From CAVPMW01 sp963706515 (lineage in GTDB: Bacteria; Chloroflexota; Anaerolineae; Anaerolineales; UBA4823): a stretch of DNA of 64,000 bases. Below are positions 8,748 to 18,066 of this stretch, in pieces. A program made the position numbers and the translations under genes. Numbering within the stretch: position 1 is the first letter of the stretch; each line of letters starts with the position of its first letter. The notes beneath the pieces were generated by a model. That model was not told where the DNA came from, did not search any database, and was given only the letters and a program-made list of their open reading frames with translations. The DNA is taken from the NCBI GenBank assembly GCA_963706515.1, contig CAVPMW010000010.1, positions 186,001-250,000 on the forward strand. The letters are read 5' to 3'.

Positions 8748-10082
8748 ATGAAGCGCTCAGCCTGGCGCTACCTTTGGGCGGCAAAAGACATCCGCAAGAA
8801 ATTATTGATCACCCTTGGAATCCTGGCGATCTACCGCTTCGCCGCGCATGTCCCGGTTCCGGGAGCAGATCCGACGGTCGTTGCGAATATCCTGAACAGC
8901 GGAGGCGCAGCGAGCACCCTGCTCGGTATCTTGAACATGCTTTCGGGAGGTACAGTCTCTAATTTCTCGGTGCTGGCAATGGGGGTTTATCCATACATTA
9001 CCGCCCAAATTATTCTGCAGCTGCTCGTCCCCATTATCCCTGCATTCCAAAAGCGAATGGAAGAGGACCCACGCGAAGGCCAGAAATGGATGGAAAAATG
9101 GACCTATTTCCTGGCTGTGCCTATGGCAGCCTTGCAGGCAATTGGTCAGATCAACTTGTTCTCGACCTTTGCCGGCGCGCCGGTGATCACGAACTTCAGC
9201 CTGCGTAACAATTTTATACCTTCGATCACCATCGTCCTGGCAATGACCGCCGGCACCATGTTCGCGATCTGGCTCGGCGAGCTGATATCTGAATTCGGTA
9301 TTCGCAACCAGGGGCTATCGCTGATCATCTTTGCCGGTATTGTGTCGCAGATTCCGCAGAACTTTATTCGCTTGTGGGCAGATGAGCAACGCCGCTTCTT
9401 AACCATTCCTATCCTGGCAATCATTATGATTCTGACCATCTTTGCCATCGTGTTCGTCCAGCAAGGACGCCGCAATGTCCCGGTGATGTATCCAGGCCGC
9501 CGTGTGGGCAACCGAATGTCAATGCCGGTCAAAGGCACTCTGCCGTTGATGGTCAATATGGCAGGCATGATCCCCTTGATTTTTGCCCAGTCCCTGCTAA
9601 CTTTCCCGGCAATCCTCGCCAGCTTCTTTGTGAACTCAACGGTTCCATTCGTAAAATCGTTGGCGACGAGCGTGCAAGCAATATTCGGCGCGCAAGGCAA
9701 CGCCTATTGGATTCTTTACTTCCTTATCGTGGTGCTGTTTACATTCTTCTACACGAACGTTTTGTTTGCACAGCAGAACTATGGGGAGAACCTGAAAAAA
9801 GTTGGCGCCCAAATTCCTGGAGTCAGCCGCGGGGCGCCGACCCAAAAATATCTCAACCAAGTGCTGAGCCGGATTACACTTCCAGGAGCGTTATTCCTGG
9901 GTATTATCGCCGTACTACCCTGGTTGATCGGTCTGATCCTGCCGATCGGACAGACCAAAGCAATCCTGCTGGTATCCTCGGCTGGGTTGCTGATCGTCGT
10001 GGGTGTGGTGCGCGATACATTCTTTAACATCGAAGCAGAGCTTAAATTGCACGGGTACGATGAGGCGCTGCTGGTTCGCTAG
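8748..10082 (+). CDS. secY: Protein translocase subunit SecY
   Basis: This is the channel subunit of the general secretion translocon. The intact 444-residue protein carries about ten hydrophobic segments starting with LLITLGILAIYRFAAHVPVP, and the plug-region and SecA-contact loops typical of SecY (QGLSLIIFAGIVSQIPQNFI; AQIPGVSRGAPTQKYLNQVL). It closes the ribosomal part of the spc operon and is followed 11 bp later by adk. Confidence 0.98.
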   Translation: MKRSAWRYLWAAKDIRKKLLITLGILAIYRFAAHVPVPGADPTVVANILNSGGAASTLLGILNMLSGGTVSNFSVLAMGVYPYITAQIILQLLVPIIPAFQKRMEEDPREGQKWMEKWTYFLAVPMAALQAIGQINLFSTFAGAPVITNFSLRNNFIPSITIVLAMTAGTMFAIWLGELISEFGIRNQGLSLIIFAGIVSQIPQNFIRLWADEQRRFLTIPILAIIMILTIFAIVFVQQGRRNVPVMYPGRRVGNRMSMPVKGTLPLMVNMAGMIPLIFAQSLLTFPAILASFFVNSTVPFVKSLATSVQAIFGAQGNAYWILYFLIVVLFTFFYTNVLFAQQNYGENLKKVGAQIPGVSRGAPTQKYLNQVLSRITLPGALFLGIIAVLPWLIGLILPIGQTKAILLVSSAGLLIVVGVVRDTFFNIEAELKLHGYDEALLVR

Positions 10083-10093
10083 GCGTAGAGAAA

Positions 10094-10765
10094 ATGATGC
10101 CGGTTTATATTGTCATCCTCGGTCCGCCGGGTGCAGGTAAAGGTACCCAGGCTCAGATCATCTCGAAAAAACTGGGCTTACCGCACATTTCATCGGGAGA
10201 TATATTCCGGGAGAACCTTAAAAAGGGAACAACGCTGGGCAAACAAGCCGAGCTCTATATCAACCGCGGCGAGCTGGTGCCAGATGACCTGACCATAGCG
10301 ATGATCCGTGAGCGCCTCACTCGCCAGGACTGTACCGGCGGAGCACTGCTGGACGGATTCCCACGCACCGTCGCTCAGGCGAAAGCATTGGATGAGCTGC
10401 TTTCGGGATTTTCGGGGAGCATCAATGCTGTCCCATACATCGAAGTACCCGAAGCCGAGCTGATTGCCAGACTTACCGGACGCTGGACCTGCCGGTCTGC
10501 AGGACACATCTTCCACGAGAAATTCAATCCACCGAAAGCCGCGGGAATATGCGATTACGATGGGTCAGAACTTTACCAGCGAGAAGATGACAAGGCGGAA
10601 ACAGTGACCAACCGCATCCATGTCTATCAGGAGCAGACCAAGCCACTTGTCGAATATTATCACCAGAGCGGCGTCCTGATTTCATTAGATGGTACCCAAT
10701 CGATTGACCAGGTAACCGCCGATTTATTCGCTGGGCTGGCACAACACGGATTGCAGGTAGCATGA
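10094..10765 (+). CDS. adk: Adenylate kinase, long-LID form
   Basis: This cytoplasmic kinase interconverts ATP + AMP and 2 ADP. The P-loop GPPGAGKGTQ and the LLDGFPRTVAQA motif are clear, and the 223-residue length fits the long-LID type. In the LID, the zinc-binding pattern of Gram-positive enzymes is only partly kept (TCRSAGH...GICDYDG): the second cysteine is missing, so zinc binding is doubtful. The stop overlaps the map start by ATGA. ATG 10094 or 10097 may be used. Confidence 0.97.
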   Translation: MMPVYIVILGPPGAGKGTQAQIISKKLGLPHISSGDIFRENLKKGTTLGKQAELYINRGELVPDDLTIAMIRERLTRQDCTGGALLDGFPRTVAQAKALDELLSGFSGSINAVPYIEVPEAELIARLTGRWTCRSAGHIFHEKFNPPKAAGICDYDGSELYQREDDKAETVTNRIHVYQEQTKPLVEYYHQSGVLISLDGTQSIDQVTADLFAGLAQHGLQVA

Positions 10766-11534
10766 GCATGGAACGCAGCATTATCGTCAAAACGCCGGCG
10801 GAGATCGAGATCATGCGCGCAGCCGGGCGGATCAATGCGGAAGCATTGGCCGCGGCAGGCAAGGTTATCCGTCCTGGGGTAACGACTGCGGAACTGGATG
10901 CAGCCGCAGCAGAAGTGTTGCGGAAGCACAAAGCAAAACCCGCTTTCCTGGGCGTTATGGGCGCATATCCCTACCCGGCAACGACTACGATAAGTGTCAA
11001 CGATGAGCTGGTGCACGGTATCCCCGGAAAGCGCAAGCTGGTCGCGGGCGATATCGTCTCGGTGGACTGTGGAACGATTTTCGAGGGATTTGTTGCCGAC
11101 TTCGGCCTTCTCGGCTGGGGTTGGCGAGATCTCGGAAGAAGCCAGGCGGCTGCTTGAGGTGACCGAGAAATCTCTGTACATCGGGATTGAGCAGCTGCGC
11201 CCAGGGAAACGCACCGGTGATGTCGGATATGCCATCCAGACGTATGTTGAAGGTGCAGGGATATTATCTGACACGCGAATATACCGGTCACGGGGTTGGG
11301 CGTTCTATGTGGGAAGGACCCCAGTGTCCAAATTATGGCACTCCGGGTAAGGGCGTCCCACTGCGAACAGGCATGACGATTGCTCTGGAGCCGATGGTCC
11401 TGATTGGCACAGCACGGACCCGGGTGCTCGCAGACCAGTGGACGGTTGCGTCAGCAGATGGCTCACTGACCTGTCATTTCGAGCATTCTGTGGCGATCAC
11501 CGAAGACGGTCCGAATATCCTGACCCAGCCTTGA
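10762..11534 (+). CDS. map: Methionine aminopeptidase, type I (two frameshifts)
   Basis: This enzyme removes the initiator methionine from nascent proteins. The five metal ligands can be traced across three frames: D in SVDCGT, D in FVAD, H in TGHGVGR, E in IALEPM and E in CHFEHS. One extra base at about 11101 (after FVAD) and one at 11261 (before YYLTREYTGHG) break the frame. Without them the product is 256 residues, the usual type Ia size. It follows adk by overlap, as in many spc operons. infA, often found next, is absent here. Confidence 0.93.
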
Positions 11535-11547
11535 GTGAAAACGGATA

Positions 11548-11576
11548 TGGACAGAGGTGAGTGTTTTGAGTATAAT
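11548..11576 (+). promoter_or_regulatory. Sigma70-type promoter before the alpha operon
   Basis: TGGACA (11548-11553), a 17-base spacer and a perfect TATAAT (11571-11576) lie 68 bp upstream of rpmJ, just after the map stop. The match is one base from consensus. It would drive rpmJ-rpsM-rpsK-rpsD-rpoA-rplQ independently of the upstream ribosomal genes. Predicted from sequence only. Confidence 0.65.
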
Positions 11577-11643
11577 TGACCGTTTGGCTGACCAGACCTT
11601 CTTCGGAGGATCCGGCAGGTAACGTGGAAGGAGTTTTACTGAA

Positions 11644-11757
11644 ATGAAAGTGTCAGCATCAATTAAAAAACGCTGTGCGAAGTGCAAGATCGTCAAGCGC
11701 AAAGGCGTTTTATATGTGATTTGCGATAATCCAAAACACAAACAGCGACAAGGATAG
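11644..11757 (+). CDS. rpmJ: 50S ribosomal protein L36, zinc-ribbon form
   Basis: This 37-residue L36 reads MKVSASIKKRCAKCKIVKRK, then GVLYVICDNPKHKQRQG. The C-x2-C, C and H ligands of the zinc ribbon are all present (C+ type). GGAAGGAG lies about ten bases before ATG 11644. The stop is five bases before the rpsM start. Confidence 0.96.
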   Translation: MKVSASIKKRCAKCKIVKRKGVLYVICDNPKHKQRQG

Positions 11758-11762
11758 TGACT

Positions 11763-12149
11763 ATGGCACGTATCGAAGGCGTAGATTTACCGCGCAATAA
11801 GCGGGTCGAGATTGGATTGACTTATATCTTTGGGATCGGATTACCTCGTTCCCAGCAGATCCTGGCAGCTACGAGGGTCAGCCCGGATACGCGGGTTAAA
11901 GACCTGACAGATGCCGAGGTAGCTTCGCTGCGCGATTTCATCACCCAGAACTATAAAGTCGAGGGTGATCTGCGCCGTGAGGTGCAGCTGAACATCAAGC
12001 GCCTGATCGAGATCGGCAGCTATCGTGGCTTGCGCCATCGCCGGAACTTACCTGTCCGTGGGCAGCGCACCCGCACGAATTCGCGCACCCGCAAAGGTCC
12101 CAAGAAAACCGTGGCCGGACGCGGGCGGCGGCGGGGAACGAAGAAGTAA
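11763..12149 (+). CDS. rpsM: 30S ribosomal protein S13
   Basis: This 128-residue head protein contacts the P-site tRNA and bridge B1. It begins MARIEGVDLPRNKRVEIGLT and ends in a basic tail (TRKGPKKTVAGRGRRRGTKK). ATG 11763 matches the family start; a GTG six bases earlier is in frame. A 125 bp AT-richer spacer follows. Confidence 0.97.
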   Translation: MARIEGVDLPRNKRVEIGLTYIFGIGLPRSQQILAATRVSPDTRVKDLTDAEVASLRDFITQNYKVEGDLRREVQLNIKRLIEIGSYRGLRHRRNLPVRGQRTRTNSRTRKGPKKTVAGRGRRRGTKK

Positions 12150-12274
12150 TCGTGATCATCGCCTGACCTCTCCGGTTTGCTTGGGTTCCTTCCTCCCAGC
12201 GGCTGGCGGACCGGATTTTGAGGTAGTAGCTGATCTTCGAGATAATTATCTATCGATAATATAAGTGAGGACTT

Positions 12275-12678
12275 ATGGCTCAAAGTGTACGATCGACACG
12301 CCGTAAAGGTGGAGTTAAAAAAACCAAGCGAACGCTGTCCACCGGACAGGTGCATATCTTTGCAACCTTCAATAATACGATTGTCACGGTGACCGATCCA
12401 CAGGGCAACACAGTTGCCTGGGGCAGCGCCGGCTCTGCAGGGTTCAAAGGCTCGCGCAAGAGCACTCCTTTTGCCGCCCGCCTGGCTGCCGAGCAGGCAA
12501 TCAAGGCTGCAGTGGCAATGGGTATGCAGGAAGTTGACTTGATGTCAAAGGACCTGGTCCTGGTCGCGAATCTGCCATCCGGGCTGTCCAGTCATTGGGC
12601 ATGAAAGTGACTTCGATTGCCGATGTGACCCCGGTGCCCCATAACGGCTGCCGGCCTCCAAAGAAACGCCGCGTCTAA
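12275..12678 (+). CDS. rpsK: 30S ribosomal protein S11 (frameshifted)
   Basis: S11 lies on the 30S platform. The first frame covers GQVHIFATFNNTIVTVTDPQ through VDLMSK. The ending (GPGRESAIRAVQSLGMKVTS, then VPHNGCRPPKKRRV) is in another frame. One base is missing in the GG run at 12551 (aag ga cct for aag gga cct). Restored, the product is 134 residues. The downstream stop at 12676-12678 is the true end. Confidence 0.93.
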
Positions 12679-12713
12679 GAGTATGAAATCAGGAAGGATT
12701 GGGAAGCAAATAC

Positions 12714-13350
12714 ATGGCAAAGTATCGTGGGCCAGTATGCAAATTGTGCCGGCGAGAAGGCGAAAAACTATTCTTGAAGGGCGAACGCTGCTTCACCCCG
12801 AAATGCGCTTTCGAACGCCGCGGCTATGCTCCTGGCCAGCATGGAAAGAGCTCGCAATTCCGCCGCAGACGCGAATCGGACTACAACCGCCAGCTGCGCG
12901 CCAAGCAAAAAGCACGCCGGATCTATGGCATTATGGAACGCCAGTTCCGCCGTTATTATGAAGTTTCGCTGAGTCGCCGTGGTTTGACCGGTTTGAACCT
13001 GCTGCAGATCCTGGAATCACGCCTGGATAATGTTGTTTTCCGCCTCGGTTATGCCGACAGCCGCGCGCAGGCGCGCTTGCTGGTGACCCATGGTCATTTC
13101 ACGGTCAATGGTCGCCGAACGGATGTCCCGTCCATGCTGCTCGACAGGGCGATATCGTCTCCGTACGCGAAGGATCACGGAAACGCACCTATTTCAAAGA
13201 ACTGGCCGATTCGCCGAGACTAAAAACGTACCGATGTGGTTGAACCGGGATCTGAAGGAGCTCTCTGGCACAGTCATCCGCCTGCCCGAGCGGTCTGAGA
13301 TCGATGGCAACCTGAGCGAGCAGCTCATCGTCGAGTACTACTCACGGTAA
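12714..13350 (+). CDS. rpsD: 30S ribosomal protein S4, zinc-binding form (two frameshifts)
   Basis: S4 is a primary 16S rRNA binder. ATG 12714 gives MAKYRGPVCKLCRREGEKLF, with cysteines CKLC and CFTPKC as in C+ S4. The S4 RNA-binding domain (ESRLDNVVFRLGYADSRAQA) is intact. One base is missing near 13142 (LLRQGDIVSV) and one in the A run at 13222-13226 (LKNVPMWL). The protein then ends EQLIVEYYSR. Restored length is 212 residues, standard for this form. Confidence 0.93.
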
Positions 13351-13432
13351 GAGCAAAGGCTGCCTCTGGAGCGGCGTATACCAACCGCACCTGAATGAGT
13401 GGCAGCCACAGAATATGAGGATGAGGTGAACC

Positions 13433-14404
13433 GTGATCGGTTTAAGTAATATGGTAACGCCGAAAATTGAGCGCGAAGCTGAGGCGCGCAATTACGGCAA
13501 GTTTATCATCAGCCCGCTGGAGCGTGGTTATGGGATCACGCTGGGCAATGCCCTTCGCCGGGTGTTGCTTTCCTCCCTGGAGGGCGCAGCGGTCACCTCG
13601 ATCCGCATCGCGGATGTGCAGCATGAATTCAGCGATATCCCGGGTGTGCGTGAAGATGTGATCCGGGTGATGCTGCAGATCAAGCAGCTGCGGATGAAAC
13701 TGTACGATGTGGATACTGCCCGCCTGCACCTGGAGGTGCGCGGGAGCGGCGTGGTTACCGCGGCGGATATCATCACCCCACCGGAAGTGGAGATCGTCAA
13801 CCCGGATCTGTACCTGTTCACGGTGGATGACAGCGATGCCCACCTGGAAATCGAGTTGACCGTGGAGCGCGGGCGGGGTTATTCCCCGGCGGATGACCGC
13901 ATCGGCGCCTGCCGATCGGCGAGCTGCCGGTGGATGCCATCTACAGCCCGGTGCGCCGGGTGAATTGGGATGTTGGCTATGCCCGCGTTGGTCAGAGCAC
14001 AAACTACGACAGGCTGATCCTGGAGATCTGGACGGATGGCACAATCGGCCCGGAAGAGGCCCTGAGCACCAGCGCCAAGCTGCTCATCGATCACCTGCGC
14101 CATCTGGCCGGGATCAGCGAGGAAACCCTGGCTGCGATCACCCTGGACGAAGAAGAAGGCAGCCGCCTGACCAGCGAGATGATCGAAACTCCGATCGAGA
14201 ACCTGGATCTTTCGGTGCGGGTGTTCAACTCGCTTAAAGCGCACTGGCATCACCACTGTCGGTGAGGTGCTGGAGCTGCTCGAAAAGGGCGATGAGGCGG
14301 TCATGTCCATCCGCAATTTTGGCGAGAAGAGCCTGGATGAGCTGCGCCAGAAAATGCGTGAAAAGGGCTATCTCAAGGACGGAAACGAAAAAGAAGCGGA
14401 GTAA
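13433..14404 (+). CDS. rpoA: RNA polymerase alpha subunit (two frameshifts)
   Basis: Alpha dimerises to nucleate RNA polymerase, and its C-terminal domain contacts UP elements and activators. The N-terminal domain has GITLGNALRRVLLSSLEGAA. One base is missing in the C run at 13908 (before LPIGELPVDAIYSPVRRV), and one extra G at 14239 breaks the C-terminal domain at FNSLK/RTGITTVGEVL. The two cancel to give 323 residues. GTG 13433 follows GAGGTGA and is preferred; ATG 13451 is the alternative. Confidence 0.94.
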
Positions 14405-14409
14405 TTGCA

Positions 14410-14791
14410 ATGCGACATAGAGTAGCAGGATATAAACTTAGGTCGCAAAAAGGATGAGCGAACAGCTCTGCGGACGCAACCTGGTCAAGCAGTTGTTCGA
14501 GCACGAACGCATCCAGACCACGCGGGCCAAAGCGGAAGCAGTGCGTGGCCAGGCTGAACGCCTGATCACCCTGGCAAAGCATGGCAACAAGGCGGGCGAG
14601 GCAAAAATGGTGCATGCCCGCCGGCTGGCAGCTGCTCGCCTTGGCGATGCGCAGGCAGTTAAGAAGCTGTTCGATGATATTGCCCCGCGCTTCGAAAACC
14701 GCTCCGGGCGGTTATACCCGGATCATTCAAGCTCGGACCGCGCCATGGCGATGCAGCCGAAATGGTGATTCTGGAGTTGGTTGAAGAGTAA
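14410..14791 (+). CDS. rplQ: 50S ribosomal protein L17 (four frameshifts)
   Basis: The gene starts MRHRVAGYKL at ATG 14410, directly after rpoA, as expected for L17. It needs four single-base removals to read through: A14440 (GRKKDERTALR follows), A14474 (RNLVKQLFEHERIQTT follows), one G in 14706-14708 (GGYTRII follows) and C14728 (KLGPRHGDAAEMVILELVEE follows). The corrected product is 125 residues. All segments match L17 in order, so identity is secure, but the number of breaks in 382 bp is the highest in the window. Confidence 0.88.
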
Positions 14792-14838
14792 ACGACTGTA
14801 GTTAGCTGGCAGTAAGGGCTGAGCTGACTGCGCTACGA

Positions 14839-15587
14839 ATGGCACGTTACCAGTTAAATCTCGCTTACGACGGGACCGAATTCGCTGGATTTCAGCGCCA
14901 GAGGGGCAGACGCACGGTGCAGGGGGTCGTCGAAGAGTGCTTGCGAGGCCTAAGCTGGCAGGGGACGGCAATTTTAGCCGCCGGGCGGACCGATGCGGGA
15001 GTGCATGCCACCGGTCAGGTGATCGCTTTTGACCTGGATTGGTCGCACCCACCAGATCAGCTGCAGAATGCGCTGAATGCCTGTCTGCCTGCTGATGTGG
15101 CAGTATCGGCAGTCGAACGATAAACTCAGACTTCCATCCCCGCTATGCGGCAACTGGCCGCTGCTACCATTACAGGCTGTATTGCGGTGCGGCCCGCGAT
15201 CCATTACAAGAGCGCTATGCCTGGCGGGTGCAGCCAAGACCCGAGATCACTTTGCTGAACGCTGCATCAGGGTTGCTGGTTGGCAGGCACGATTTTGGCA
15301 CATTCGGTAAAGCGCCGCGTCCCGCAGGGCACACTTTCCGCACGATATTTCAGGCGGAGTGGAAGTCCACCGGCAGCCAGATGCGATTTGAGGTTTTGGG
15401 CGACGCATTTTTGTACCATATGGTACGCCGGTTGGTGGCTGTTCAGGTCCAGATCGCCCAGGGCAGGCTGCCAGTGGAGTACATCATCGATTGCTTGAAC
15501 CGCCAGGCTGATCCGCTGAGCATCGAGCTGGCGCCCCCACAAGGGCTGGTCTTGGTCGAGGTAGTCTACCCGGCAAGCGCAGCCTGA
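14839..15587 (+). CDS. truA: tRNA pseudouridine(38-40) synthase TruA (frameshifted)
   Basis: TruA converts U38-U40 of the tRNA anticodon arm to pseudouridine. The catalytic aspartate lies in ILAAGRTDAGVHATGQVIAF. The second domain has the family motifs GRHDFGTFGKA and FLYHMVRRLVAVQVQIAQGR. One base is missing at about 15121-15125, between SAVER and SDFHPRYAATGR. Restored length is 249 residues. Placement between rplQ and rplM is the common bacterial order. Confidence 0.92.
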
Positions 15588-15648
15588 GTAACATTTGGAT
15601 GAGATTAGCTGTAGCAACTTGCCTGAAGGATTGTTGGAGAAGAACAAC

Positions 15649-16083
15649 GTGGAAAAGACTTACGTTCCAAAAGCTAAAGAAATCTCCCGGGAATGGATCC
15701 TGGTAGATGCTGATGACCAGAACCTGGGCAGGCTTGCCTCGAGAATCGCTCACATCCTGCTAGGGAAGCATAAACCAGGTTACATGCCCGGTGTAGATAC
15801 GGGTGATTACGTGGTTGTAGTAAATTGCGAGCGGGTGCGCGTGACCGGGAAGAAGATGGAAGAAAAGATGTACTACCGTCACTCGCAATATCCTGGCGGA
15901 CTCAAAGAGATCAATCTGCGCAAGCAGCTGGATACCCACCCCGATAGGGTTTTACGCGCTGCGGTGTGGGGGATGCTGCCCAAAAACAAGCTGAGCAGGC
16001 AGCTCATCCGGAAGCTGAAAATTTACGCTGGACCAAACCATCCTCACCAGGCACAAGAACCGAAGCAGCTGGTTTTGAATTAA
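15649..16083 (+). CDS. rplM: 50S ribosomal protein L13
   Basis: This intact 144-residue L13 begins (GTG 15649) VEKTYVPKAKEISREWILVD, with RLASRIAHILLGKHKPGYMP and AAVWGMLPKNKLSRQLIRKL. The GTG lies after GGAGAAG (15636-15642), which supports this start over longer TTG options. rpsI follows 12 bp later. Confidence 0.96.
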   Translation: MEKTYVPKAKEISREWILVDADDQNLGRLASRIAHILLGKHKPGYMPGVDTGDYVVVVNCERVRVTGKKMEEKMYYRHSQYPGGLKEINLRKQLDTHPDRVLRAAVWGMLPKNKLSRQLIRKLKIYAGPNHPHQAQEPKQLVLN

Positions 16084-16095
16084 GGAGCAGGACGA

Positions 16096-16491
16096 ATGGC
16101 TAATCAGTATTATGAAGGCATAGGACGCCGCAAAGAGAGCACTGCCCGGGTGCGGGTGATGAGCGGATCTGGTGAATTTACTGTCAATGACAAATCGTGC
16201 AAGGATTACTTCACCCGGCTTGGCGATATGCAGCAGATTTATGCGCCGATCTACGCTGCCGGTGTGATCCCAGACCAGCTTGATTTTCGCGTCGTTGTCC
16301 AGGGTGGGGGAGTGACCGGTCAGACCCAGGCGGTCCAGCTCGGAGTAGCCCGTGCGTTGATCAAGATGAGCCCGGATCTCCAGCCTACCATGCGCAAGGG
16401 TGGATTTCTTACCCGGGATGCGCGCGTTAAGGAACGCAAAAAGCCCGGCCTAAAACACGCTCGCAAGGCGCCAACCTATACCAAACGTTAA
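16096..16491 (+). CDS. rpsI: 30S ribosomal protein S9
   Basis: S9 is a 131-residue protein whose C-terminal tail reaches the P-site tRNA anticodon. It has YEGIGRRKESTARVRVMSGS and the ending GLKHARKAPTYTKR. A TAAGGAGCAGG site precedes the ATG. It is the last gene of the ribosomal block and is followed by a hairpin. Confidence 0.97.
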   Translation: MANQYYEGIGRRKESTARVRVMSGSGEFTVNDKSCKDYFTRLGDMQQIYAPIYAAGVIPDQLDFRVVVQGGGVTGQTQAVQLGVARALIKMSPDLQPTMRKGGFLTRDARVKERKKPGLKHARKAPTYTKR

Positions 16492-16531
16492 TCCCGATCG
16501 AACAACAATTGAGCGGGAAGTAACCCAAAGC

Positions 16532-16565
16532 CATCGGCGGGAATTCAAGAATGCTCCCGCCGATG
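16532..16565 (+). terminator. Hairpin after rpsI
   Basis: A perfect 11 bp stem (CATCGGCGGGA / TCCCGCCGATG) with a 12-base loop lies 40 bp after the rpsI stop. No long T run follows, only an AT-rich stretch, so it may act as a weak intrinsic terminator or an mRNA 3-prime end stabiliser. Confidence 0.6.
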
Positions 16566-16599
16566 TTCGCAATTATTTAGGGAATGCAAAGGATAAGCG

Positions 16600-18054
16600 A
16601 TGAGTACGAAGGGAATCACCTTGCTAGGATTGGGTCCCGGCTCCCCGGGATTGTTGACTCGCCAGGCATGGGAGGTCCTCTCTGAAGCGGGAGAAATTTA
16701 CCTGCGCACGCGACACCATCCCGTAGTGCCCGATTTGCCCGGCAACCTGATCATTTACGATTTTGATGAACTATATGAGACGGGTCAAAGCTTCGAAGAG
16801 GTTTACAGGGAAATTGCTGACAGGGTCATCGAGCTCGGCATGAGACCGCAAGGGGTCATCTTTGCCGTCCCCGGGCATCCTCTTGTTGCAGAGGCAACTT
16901 GCCCCGAAATCATCCGCCGGGCGGAGCAAGCTGGGATTCCCCTGCGGGTTGTGGAGGGTCTTAGCTTCCTGGAACCCGTATTCACTGCCATGAGAGTCGA
17001 CCCTCTGCCAGGGATGGCTATTGTCGACGCCCTACAACTGGCAGCGTTGCACGTACCTAATTTCCCTCCAGACCAGCCGGCGATCGTAGCTCAGATCCAT
17101 TCGCGGGAGATTGCCACAGAAGTCAAATTGACCCTCATGGCGAATTACCCGGACGAATATCCGGTCTACCTCGTCCACGCGGCGGGGACACCTTATGTGC
17201 AGGTGGAGAAGCTTGCCTTATATGAAATCGATCGCAGTGAGCAGATTGGCTTGCTGAGCGCGTTGTACGTTCCAGCAAATTCTTCAGCCAGGGCATTTGA
17301 AGCCTTCCAGGAAGTCATTGCCCATCTGCGCGCTCCGAACGGCTGCCCCTGGGATCGCAAACAAACGCACCAGACACTGCGGGATCAGCTGATAGAAGAG
17401 GCATATGAACTGCTTAACGCCCTCGACAACGATCACCCGCAGGAAATTCGGGAGGAGCTGGGAGACCTTTTGCTCCACATCGTAATGCACGCCCAGATCG
17501 GCTCAGAATACGGCGAATTCGACATGGGCGACGTCCTGGAAGGTATCTACACCAAAATAGTCAGCCGCCATCCACATGTTTTCGGCGACGCGGAGATCAC
17601 TGAAGAAGATGAGGTCCTGGAGAACTGGGAAAGGTTAAAAGCCAGGGAGCGCAGTCAAACCGGGAAGAAAGAGGCCAGCCTGCTGGATAGTATTGCCATT
17701 GCCCTGCCGGCTCTGATCCAGGCCGAGCTGTATCAGGAGCGGGTGGCGCGAGTGGGGTTTGATTGGCCTGACGTAACAGGCGTATTCGCTAAAGTTAGTG
17801 AAGAGCTGGAAGAAGTCCGGGCAGAGTCAACGGTCGAGCGCCGCGCGGAAGAATTAGGTGACCTGCTTTTTGCGGCAGTCAACCTTGCCCGTTGGTGTAA
17901 AGTGGACGCAGAAAGCGCGTTGCGGGAAGCCAACCAGCGCTTCCGGCGGCGGTTTAATTTTATCGAAAACTCAGCCAGGTTAGCTGGAAAAGAAATTAAT
18001 GCTATGTCCCCAGTTGAGCTGAATGAGCTTTGGGAAGCTGCCAAAAACGATTGA
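16600..18054 (+). CDS. mazG: Tetrapyrrole methylase-MazG fusion (YabN type)
   Basis: This intact 484-residue protein has two parts. Residues 1 to about 220 resemble the SAM-dependent tetrapyrrole (corrin/porphyrin) methylase fold (GITLLGLGPGSPGLLTRQAW; VIFAVPGHPLVAEATCPEII). Residues about 240-480 carry two MazG repeats with acidic metal-binding motifs (EEAYELLNAL...EELGDLLLHIVMHA; SEELEEVRAE...EELGDLLFAAVNLA). MazG hydrolyses nucleoside triphosphates to monophosphates and pyrophosphate, a housecleaning role. The fusion is common in Firmicutes and Chloroflexota; the methylase substrate is unknown. It stands alone after the ribosomal hairpin. Confidence 0.9.
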   Translation: MSTKGITLLGLGPGSPGLLTRQAWEVLSEAGEIYLRTRHHPVVPDLPGNLIIYDFDELYETGQSFEEVYREIADRVIELGMRPQGVIFAVPGHPLVAEATCPEIIRRAEQAGIPLRVVEGLSFLEPVFTAMRVDPLPGMAIVDALQLAALHVPNFPPDQPAIVAQIHSREIATEVKLTLMANYPDEYPVYLVHAAGTPYVQVEKLALYEIDRSEQIGLLSALYVPANSSARAFEAFQEVIAHLRAPNGCPWDRKQTHQTLRDQLIEEAYELLNALDNDHPQEIREELGDLLLHIVMHAQIGSEYGEFDMGDVLEGIYTKIVSRHPHVFGDAEITEEDEVLENWERLKARERSQTGKKEASLLDSIAIALPALIQAELYQERVARVGFDWPDVTGVFAKVSEELEEVRAESTVERRAEELGDLLFAAVNLARWCKVDAESALREANQRFRRRFNFIENSARLAGKEINAMSPVELNELWEAAKND

Positions 18055-18066
18055 TAGATTGACCAG

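Noticed and set aside
10660..11534. map as a pseudogene
   Set aside because: All five metal ligands and the full length are kept once two single bases are corrected, and genuine decay of an essential gene is implausible.
1..15600. Programmed +1/-1 frameshifting in many ribosomal protein genes
   Set aside because: The break sites share no sequence pattern, go in both directions, and include homopolymer losses. Error is far more likely than recoding.
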